The notes under the pieces were generated by a model. It was given only the letters and a program-made list of their open reading frames with translations. It was not told the origin of the DNA and made no database searches. A stretch of DNA of 64,000 nt from Fibrobacter sp. (GTDB lineage Bacteria > Fibrobacterota > Fibrobacteria > Fibrobacterales > Fibrobacteraceae), in NCBI GenBank assembly GCA_024399065.1, contig JAKSIB010000004.1, forward strand, positions 115,563 to 179,562, given 5' to 3'. This document shows, piece by piece, positions 52,679 through 59,800 of this stretch. The translations under genes and the position numbers were made by a program. Position 1 is the first letter of the stretch. Every line of letters starts with the position of its first letter.

Positions 52679-54085
52679 ATGCAGATAACTTTGAAGAATA
52701 TTGGTATTATTGAAAACTCCACAATTGATATTGAGGGCTTAACGGTTATTGTTGGTCACAACAATAGCGGAAAGACCACTGTAGGAAAAGCACTTTACTC
52801 GGTGGTTGAGTCCGTAAGAAATATTGATGAACGGGTTAGATATGATACCGCTCAAACCGCTACAAAAGCGATGCTGAGGGCTCTAAATGTATTTTCAATG
52901 ACATTTAAGGCTGCGCTAAGGATGCAAGTCTCCTTCAAAAATGATGTTTTAAAACAATTTTTCTCGTTAGGTTTGGATACCGTTGTATTCAATCAGCGTG
53001 TTGATGAATTTTTTCCGGAATTGATCAACGCTTTGGAAAGTTTTGATGTACAAGATGAGTCTCTGTCAAATATGAAGGTATTCGTAACAGAGAATCAAAT
53101 GTTGCTTCAATATGTTGAAAAACATTTTAGTCAAGAAAAAAAAGCTGCTTGCAATATTTTAAAAGAATTTTGGAATGAAATTCAAAATTTTGATTTGAGA
53201 AGTTATGTCTTGACTGCTATTGATGCAAAACTTGCCGCAGAATTTTGTGGGCAGATACAACCAGTAGCATATTCGGATGTGGAATCAGAAATCAAAATTT
53301 CTGCCAAAGAAAGCCTTTACTTTGATTTGACCATTTTAAAAAACCGTGTATCACGAAGCCCTAAAACATTGTTTGAAAAGGGACCTTTTGATGAAGTTTG
53401 GTTTCTGGACAATCCGTTCGCTTTTGATGAACCTCCATATCGTAGAAATCATAAGTATAATGCTAACGGTTCGCTGCTGTTCAATGAGGAACGTGTTTTA
53501 ACACATGAAAATGATTTGAAGTTCTGCTTGCATTCTTCTATAAAAAATAATCTCGAGAAGACCTTAAATGAAAGCCGATATAAATCTGTTAAGGAAAAGA
53601 TTAATTCAGTAGTCCCGGGAACTTTCAGCATAGACGGCGAGGATAACCTTTATGTTGATAAGGGAGTGAAACTTCAAGCAAGTAATTTGGCTACGGGTTC
53701 TAAATCTTTTGCGATTTTAAAGACTTTGCTTAATTCGGGCCATATTACAGAAGAGACTTTACTTCTTTTGGATGAGCCCGAGGCTCATTTACATCCAGAA
53801 TGGCAAAATGAATTTGCTGAGGTTGTTGTGATGCTTGTAAAGAATGTTGGATGTAAGGTGGTTCTTACAACACATAGTTCCAATTTTATGCTAGCTTTGG
53901 ACGCCTTTTCTCGTAAGTATGAAATTAAGGATGTTTGCAATTTTTATCAAGCAAAGAAAAAAGAAAACAATCTTGTAGAATACGAAAAGAAGAATGACGT
54001 ACTCAATGATGTGTATGCAGATTTTTTGGATGCTTTTGCCAATGCAAAGAGATTGTATAATGAATTCGTGAATGGGAGCGTGTAA
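52679..54085 (+). CDS. SMC/OLD-like AAA ATPase of a two-gene candidate defence pair
   Basis: 468 residues, GAAGAGG 6 nt before the ATG. Walker A VGHNNSGKTTVGKAL (G26 to T33), signature-like LATGSKSFAIL (about 340), Walker B TLLLLDEPEAHLHPEWQNEF (about 360-379) and H-loop VVLTTHSSNFML. No TOPRIM domain follows, unlike OLD nucleases. The inserted middle part is helical. Stop and next start overlap (TAATG), so the nuclease-like partner is translated with it. Such ATPases act as sensors or switches in many phage-defence pairs. Confidence 0.85.
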   Translation: MQITLKNIGIIENSTIDIEGLTVIVGHNNSGKTTVGKALYSVVESVRNIDERVRYDTAQTATKAMLRALNVFSMTFKAALRMQVSFKNDVLKQFFSLGLDTVVFNQRVDEFFPELINALESFDVQDESLSNMKVFVTENQMLLQYVEKHFSQEKKAACNILKEFWNEIQNFDLRSYVLTAIDAKLAAEFCGQIQPVAYSDVESEIKISAKESLYFDLTILKNRVSRSPKTLFEKGPFDEVWFLDNPFAFDEPPYRRNHKYNANGSLLFNEERVLTHENDLKFCLHSSIKNNLEKTLNESRYKSVKEKINSVVPGTFSIDGEDNLYVDKGVKLQASNLATGSKSFAILKTLLNSGHITEETLLLLDEPEAHLHPEWQNEFAEVVVMLVKNVGCKVVLTTHSSNFMLALDAFSRKYEIKDVCNFYQAKKKENNLVEYEKKNDVLNDVYADFLDAFANAKRLYNEFVNGSV

Positions 54086-54741
54086 TGTTGTTGCGGGGGG
54101 ACGTTGCAAAGAAAATGGATGAGATGTATCAAAATTTTTTAAAGCCCTTACACAAGGTGTCTGACAATCTCATTCAATTGGATGATTCTTCGTTAGGAAT
54201 GTATTCTTTTGATGATATATCTGCTTCTTTTTTCGAAAAAATTCGAAAACCAACTTCTGCGGATGCTGTTTGTTTCGATTCTCGGCGCTTAGTCTTTGTA
54301 GAATTCAAAAAAGGATTTAATGATTCGGATGAATATCCTACAAGTAAAGGCTGTGCGCATTGCAAAGAGCATCAAAAGAACATATCAGGATCCCTTTTGT
54401 TGAAAATTGCAGAAACGCATAAGGTCTTTGAACGTTTTTTCTTAGAAACTATATCAGAAAAGACAGAACAGGAACATAATTGTCGTGTGGAATTTTGGAT
54501 TGTTTTGAATGATGCAGAACCTCGGTTTAGCCCGCTTGAAACAATCGAAGCTATTCAGGAAGAAATGTCTGGAATCGGGAAAAATTCCAAAAATTATGTT
54601 ACTCGAATTAGTGATTCTGTGAAAAGATTTCGACATCCTGGCTATTGGTTTGACGAGGTTGAGGTTATGTCTGCTAGGGATTTCAAAACGAGGAAAGATT
54701 TATATAGTTTTTTGCGAAAGGTGCCAAGTTACAGTACGTGA
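54085..54741 (+). CDS. PD-(D/E)XK nuclease-like partner protein
   Basis: 218 residues from ATG 54085. A PD-(D/E)XK core is visible as SADAVCFDSRRLVFVEFKKG: D60, then E73-F-K75, with hydrophobic strands on both sides. A CAHC pair lies near residue 93 and is followed by a helical part (NISGSLLLKIAETHKVF). The second half includes CRVEFWIVLND, a likely core strand. I do not recognise a named family. It is coupled to the ATPase, which suggests an ATPase-gated nuclease. Nothing obvious follows in the operon. Confidence 0.75.
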   Translation: MLLRGDVAKKMDEMYQNFLKPLHKVSDNLIQLDDSSLGMYSFDDISASFFEKIRKPTSADAVCFDSRRLVFVEFKKGFNDSDEYPTSKGCAHCKEHQKNISGSLLLKIAETHKVFERFFLETISEKTEQEHNCRVEFWIVLNDAEPRFSPLETIEAIQEEMSGIGKNSKNYVTRISDSVKRFRHPGYWFDEVEVMSARDFKTRKDLYSFLRKVPSYST

Positions 54742-55047
54742 TGAACGACTGATGTTATAAAATCGTTGTTCCATCAGCATCCCGGCCAACGATCGTGACC
54801 CCAGCGAGTGTCGCGACAAGCTAGCACTTGTGCGTAGCTTGGCATGACCGAGCGCAGGCAGATGTGGCGAAGCCTCATCTGACCCCTTGGGGCGGAGACT
54901 CTCCGCCCCTTTTTGCGTTCATGGACTGTGGTGGGGGCGGGGAGGCTCCGTGAAATGAGGGGCGGGGAGTGGCCATGCCGCCCACCGGCCCCATTTCATA
55001 GAGCGTGACGGGGCAGAGGCTGTGCCGCCGCCCCGGGGCCGCCATAA
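54742..55047. repeat. Repeat-rich gap related to the Rpn array flanks
   Basis: Contains ATCGTGACCCCAGCGAG (54792), a GCTAGC/TAGC-rich palindromic stretch, CCTTGGGGCGGAGACTCTCC, and ATGAGGGGCGGGGAGTGGCC / CCCCATTTCATAGAGCGTGA, which are inverted versions of the blocks upstream of the 26285 and 27657 genes. Here they lie downstream of the minus-strand Rpn gene region. Confidence 0.6.
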
Positions 55048-55074
55048 GAAAAGGACCCCGCGGGGTCCCTGTGG

Positions 55075-55296
55075 TTATTTGCTCATTTCTGCCAGCTTTG
55101 CTTCAAGTTCCGCAATCCTGCGAGCCTGTTCGGCGAGGGCATTGTCCTTCTCGGCGAGGGCATTGTCCTTCTCGGCCAGCTTGGCATCCTTCGCCTTGCT
55201 TGCCGACTCCATCCTGCGAACCTTGCGTTCAAGGGCGCGGTATGCGTCTCCGGCGCTCACAAAGCCAAGCCTTTGTCCAATACTCTGGAATGCCAT
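55075..55296 (-). CDS. Free-standing duplicated Rpn C-terminus (candidate antitoxin)
   Basis: GGAGG (55305-55309), 8-nt spacer, ATG 55296: MAFQSIGQRLGFVSAGDAYR then a coiled coil with one extra AEKDNAL heptad, ending KLAEMSK; 73 residues. The longer frame starts at TTG 55338 (L)REYISPEAL. It is a tandem copy of the end of the 55396 gene without the nuclease domain. Reported E. coli RpnS antitoxins are exactly such C-terminal products; whether this one is expressed is unknown. Confidence 0.55.
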   Translation of the reverse strand: MAFQSIGQRLGFVSAGDAYRALERKVRRMESASKAKDAKLAEKDNALAEKDNALAEQARRIAELEAKLAEMSK

Positions 55297-55395
55297 TTTC
55301 AGAACCTCCAATGCCTCAGGGCTAATGTACTCCCTCAAATATAACTCAATCTTGCTGACAAGGCAAACAAAAGGACCCCCGCGGGGTCCCTGTGG

Positions 55396-55596
55396 TTATT
55401 TGCTCATTTCTGCCAGCTTTGCTTCAAGTTCCGCAATCCTGCGAGCCTGTTCGGCGAGGGCATTGTCCTTCTCGGCCAGTTTGGCATCTTTCGCCTTGCT
55501 TGCCGACTCCATCCTGCGAACCTTGCGTTCAAGGGCGCGGTATGCGTCTCCGGCGCTCACAAAGCCAAGCCTTTGTCCAATACTCTGGAATGCCAT
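55396..55596 (-). CDS. Possible intragenic small protein inside the Rpn gene
   Basis: GGAGG (55605-55609), 8 nt, ATG 55596: MAFQSIGQRLGFVSAGDAYR..., 66 residues in frame with the nuclease. This is the same internal site that is preserved in the duplicated C-terminus. Prediction only. Confidence 0.45.
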   Translation of the reverse strand: MAFQSIGQRLGFVSAGDAYRALERKVRRMESASKAKDAKLAEKDNALAEQARRIAELEAKLAEMSK

Positions 55597-56289
55597 TTTC
55601 AGAACCTCCAATGCCTCAGGGCTAATGTACTCCCTCAAATATAACTCAATCTTGCTGACAAGGCAAGCGCTTTCGCTGCTGGGCAGAGCCCGCAGTTTCT
55701 TCTCGATTTCCGGCAACAACGACTCGTACTTTACCATATCGAAGGCGTACTTCATGGTGATGGCGCCAATGGCCGCCTCCGCATTGCTGTGGGCCAGACA
55801 AAGGTCATCGTCAATTTCCGCCAGGTTCACGAAGGCGAACTCGAAATGCGGAATGCGTCCGTTGTACATGGCATGGATGTTCTTGTACTGCGCCAGCGGA
55901 TCCCAAGGGGCGATTCCGTTATAAACGACAACCGCCTTTGTTGGCAGCCAGCCGTATTCGGAATTGCTCTTGTCAACCATCACGTTGATGGCATACTTGC
56001 CGATTTGCGACATGATCCCGTTGCTGGGCGACGACTTGTGCTCCAGCAGCAGACCAAAGCGCATTTCGCTACCGTCAAGAGCCTTCACCTTGAAGGCGAG
56101 ATCCGCCTCGCCCCGCTCGCCAACTTCGTCGAAGGACTCGGGGATTTCCTCCAATGTGTCCAGGTCAACTTCCGCGAGGATATCGGCCAGGTTCCGGTTT
56201 GTCCTTGACGCAATCTCGAAAAGCGCCTTCGTGTTCGCGGGCTTCGAGTAGACGTATTTCAGGAATCCGTCGTGTTTACGTTTGTTCAT
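55396..56289 (-). CDS. Rpn-family PD-(D/E)XK nuclease (Transposase_31/YhgA-like)
   Basis: Start at ATG 56289 (MNKRKHDGFLKYVYSKPANT); 297 residues. GEADLAF gives D63, and FGLLLEHKSS gives E83-x-K85, with IGKYAINVMV and the YNGIAPW block of PF04754. The C-terminal 60 residues are a coiled coil (LAEKDNALAEQARRIAELEA) closely resembling the tails of the otherwise different Rpn copies at 26-29.7 kb. Members promote RecA-independent recombination and can be toxic anti-phage nucleases. AGAAAGAG upstream of the start. Confidence 0.85.
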   Translation of the reverse strand: MNKRKHDGFLKYVYSKPANTKALFEIASRTNRNLADILAEVDLDTLEEIPESFDEVGERGEADLAFKVKALDGSEMRFGLLLEHKSSPSNGIMSQIGKYAINVMVDKSNSEYGWLPTKAVVVYNGIAPWDPLAQYKNIHAMYNGRIPHFEFAFVNLAEIDDDLCLAHSNAEAAIGAITMKYAFDMVKYESLLPEIEKKLRALPSSESACLVSKIELYLREYISPEALEVLKMAFQSIGQRLGFVSAGDAYRALERKVRRMESASKAKDAKLAEKDNALAEQARRIAELEAKLAEMSK

Positions 56290-56535
56290 GTTTAGCTCTT
56301 TCTCCGGCAACGCGGCCGGCTCGCGGGCAATGGACGTTTCGCCGACTTCGGCGAACGGCACTGTCTACTCTATACACGCTTTTTTTGCGAAATCGGGCTC
56401 CAGTAAAACGAAAAATGTTGTAAAAAGCCCTGCGGTTCAAGGGTAAGACTGTATTGTAAACTCCTGTAAACAATTGTAAAGATAATTTGTCCGCTTTTTT
56501 TGCCTTTCACCCTTTGTTCGTAATCAACTTTTTTT

Positions 56536-56745
56536 TACATTAGGGCCCAGGGGTTATAATAGGAGGTTTTTGTAGGTGCCTTGGGGGTGCCTGCTGCACC
56601 AGCCAAAGCTCGGCGGTGCCTATTATCTACCACAAAATGTTTGGTTATGTCTATTGCCACGGCGTAGTGCGTCGTGTATATCCGGTTCTATACTCCCTGA
56701 GAAAAAAGAGGGGTGCAGCCTAACGGTTGCATCCCTTTTTTTACT
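56536..56745 (+). ncRNA. Candidate structured small RNA with own promoter and terminator (6S-like layout)
   Basis: TTGTTC (56514-56519) and TACATT (56536-56541), 16-nt spacer, precede a region closed by CAGGGGTTATA (56548-56558) and TATACTCCCTG (56689-56699), ten of eleven pairs formed. Inside is GGTGC-CTGCT-GCACC (about 56586-56600) and other short hairpins. A terminator follows: GGGTGCAGCC/GGTTGCATCCC with seven T (56711-56742). The long closing stem with open interior recalls 6S RNA, but the length (152 nt) and sequence are not diagnostic. The remaining gap 56290-56513 shows nothing. Confidence 0.4.
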
Positions 56746-56819
56746 TGAGCCGACCCTCCCAGTTTGCTAAATTTGGCGCGGTGTTTTTTTAGAACAAACG
56801 ATTAGGGAAGGGAATATTG

Positions 56820-59800
56820 ATGTTCAAACGAGTCATCGTTCGAATTTTCGCATTTTTGGCCGTTTTCTGCTCCTTGAGCTGGGGCGCCACACTTACTGTT
56901 ACCACTGGGACTAATGGTGGTTCTGTGTCGCCAACGTCCAAAAGCGTTTCCGCGGGAACCTCGGTCACCATTACTGCAACTCCCGAGTCGGGGCGCCGTT
57001 TTGTCAACTGGTCTGTTACACCCAGCGCCAACTGCGTACTGGCAGACAATAAGTCAGCTACCACTAAGGTTACTGTCAATGGAGACTGCACCGTAAAAGC
57101 CACCTTCAAGTTGATCTACACCGTTACGGTTACAGCTTCCGCAGGCGGAAGGACTGATGTTACTTCCAAGGTTGTAGATTACAATGGCGCATGGAAGTTT
57201 ACTGCGATACCGAATACGGGCTACATGCTTTCCAATTGGACAATTACCTCGGGGGCCGATAAATGTAAACTTGAAAACGCAACAGAGTTGACGGCTCGCG
57301 TATCTGGGGTCTCGGGTGACTGCACCATAAAGGCGAACTTTGTTCACCAGCCTTTTGTGGATGTTAAAGTGGGTCCTTATGGCTCTGATTTGTATACAGG
57401 GTGCGTAGCTACCAACGAAAAAGTCTGTTCCCTACCTACCTTGCCCGGTGGCAGTTGTTTGCTTATTGGCAGCTCATGCATTCTTGAATATACGGCGTCC
57501 CTTGAACCAGGTTCCTCTATAAATATCAAGTACGAACTTAGGGAAGGCTATGCTTTTGAAAAATGGGAACTTGCTGGGAGTAGTTATTTTGAATCAAGAA
57601 TTGAAGAAAAAATCAACGAGGACATAGATTTTGATCCGGCCCATTGTAAAATTGCCGACCCAAGTTCTCCCTCGACTACGTTGACTGTAAATGGGGACTG
57701 TATTGTCCAGACCAAGGTGAGAGCGTTGCCTTACTACAACGTCAGGGTTGCTTCAGGACAAGGAAATGTTTCTCCTGCAAAACAAAGTTATGCGGAAGTT
57801 GGCTCGAAAGTGAACATTTCGGCGACTGCGGACTACGGTTATCGTTTTACCAAGTGGAGTGTTTCTGGTTCTAACTGTGTGATCGCTGATTCTAAATCGA
57901 GTTCCACCACGATGATTGTGAACGGGAATTGTATGGTTTATGCCAATTTCGTGGAAACCGTGGTGGTTGGCGTCTCGGCGGGTACCGGCGGTACCGTGTC
58001 GCCCAAGGATTACGTGACTTATGACGTGGGTTCCTCGAACGCTATTACGGCAACGCCCAGTACTGGCTACCGCTTTGACAAGTGGACAGTCTCCGATACC
58101 AAGAACTGCGTGGTTGCAAATACCGCATCCGCTTCAACCAAGGTGACCGTCAAGGGCCCCTGCCAGATTACAGCAATGTTTATAAGAAACTATAGAGTTG
58201 ATGTTGCTCTGGATGCGGTTGGATACTATTACGAAACCGCGAGAAATGAGTTTTTTGTTGATGCCGGGACCAAGGCTGCACTGGTAACTCCAACGTACTC
58301 AGGTTTTCGTTTTTATAGATGGCGCTTTGAGAAAGGCGCAGAAAATTGTTCAATCTCTGATACGACTGCAGCAACTACGGAAATTCTTGTAAACGGAAAT
58401 TGCCATGTCGATGCTGTAATGTTGAAAGTTGAAACCCTTACAGTTTCTGCTGGTGCTGGTGGAGGAACTGTGGCTCCGCATGGTGACAACTCCGTTTTGG
58501 CCTCGTTGTCGGCGAAAATCGCGGCAACGGCTAGCAGTGGCTATCGATTTGACAAATGGGTAAGTTCGCATGACACGAAATGCCCGATTGCAGACCCCTC
58601 TTCAAACGCTACCTCGGTTACGGTGAATGCGAGCTGCACTGTAACGGCAAAATTTGTTAAGCAGGCCAGGGTTACTCGTTCCTGTGCTGTTGGTGGTTGT
58701 GTGCGAGGAGGCTCCGCCACGTATGATTCGGGCTCTACCGTAGATGTTGACGGATATGTAAATAGTGGTTTTAGGTTTGACCATTGGGTTGTTTCGCCTA
58801 AAGAAAATTGCAAGATTGCCGACTCAACGGTCATGAAAACCACGATGGTGGTGAATGGTGATTGCTCTATTCAGCCTTTTATCGTAAAACAGCACGAGGT
58901 GACCTTCTCCTCTAATTTAGAGGGTGTTTTCGCCGAAGAAAAAAAAGCTCTTGACGAGGGTGTGTCCGTTCCTGTGACTGCTGTTGAAAAGGACGGCTTT
59001 GTATTTGCTTATTGGGTAATCAAGTCGGGGAGGGAAAACTGCTCCATTAGCGAAGATTATGGGATGACGACTTCTATTACTGCCAATGGGGAATGCACTC
59101 TTTATGCCCATTACGCTCCGGATCCGGCCTACAAGGTTACAGAAGAATTTGTAAAGTACGATTATGTGAAAAATCATCAAGGCTTTTACGACGGATCAAT
59201 CCGTTTTATGCTTGAACCCTCGGATGAGAAATGGTATAGAGTTGACTTTTATACAAGATTACCCCGCTTTCGGGAATTTACGGTCAACTATTTTGATAAG
59301 GGGAGCTTTGACTCGATTCCGATTTATTGGATTGGCGTGACGCATTGGGATACGATTACCACTTTCATTCCTGCAAGCGCGAGTGGCTCTTATTTCACGA
59401 TATCTCATAACGAAAGTAATTCGTATTATTGCGATCATGAGGTTTCTGTTAGGGCCGAACTTGTTCCTTCGTATCCTTTGGAAATTGTTGCTGGAGATGG
59501 TGGTTATATCGGTGAGTACGAACTTTATCGTATGTACAAAACCTTACCGGTCGGAGCATATATTCCTTACATGGCCGTGCCTTATTTGGGGTATATGCCG
59601 GATTCGTGGGATGTACTGGAGGGCGGATGCTCCGTTCAGTATGCTTGGAACTACGATTATTACGCACTGATGAATGACGGAAAGTGCAGTATCCGTATGA
59701 ACTTTACGGATGATACCACCATAGTGCCCACGCTAAAGATCAATTCTCTGGATGAATCAGATTTGCCTAGGTTGTGCGCCGATGTGAGCGTGGGGGTTGA

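Larger units (their letters stand above)
55048..55677 (-). repeat. Direct duplication of the C-terminal part of the Rpn gene
   Basis: Two nearly identical units, about 55048-55367 and 55371-55670, each with a GGACCCC/GGGGTCC hairpin and the last 85 or so codons of the rpn gene. They differ by 21 bp (one extra GAGAAGGACAATGCCCTCGCC-type heptad) in the left copy. Confidence 0.85.
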
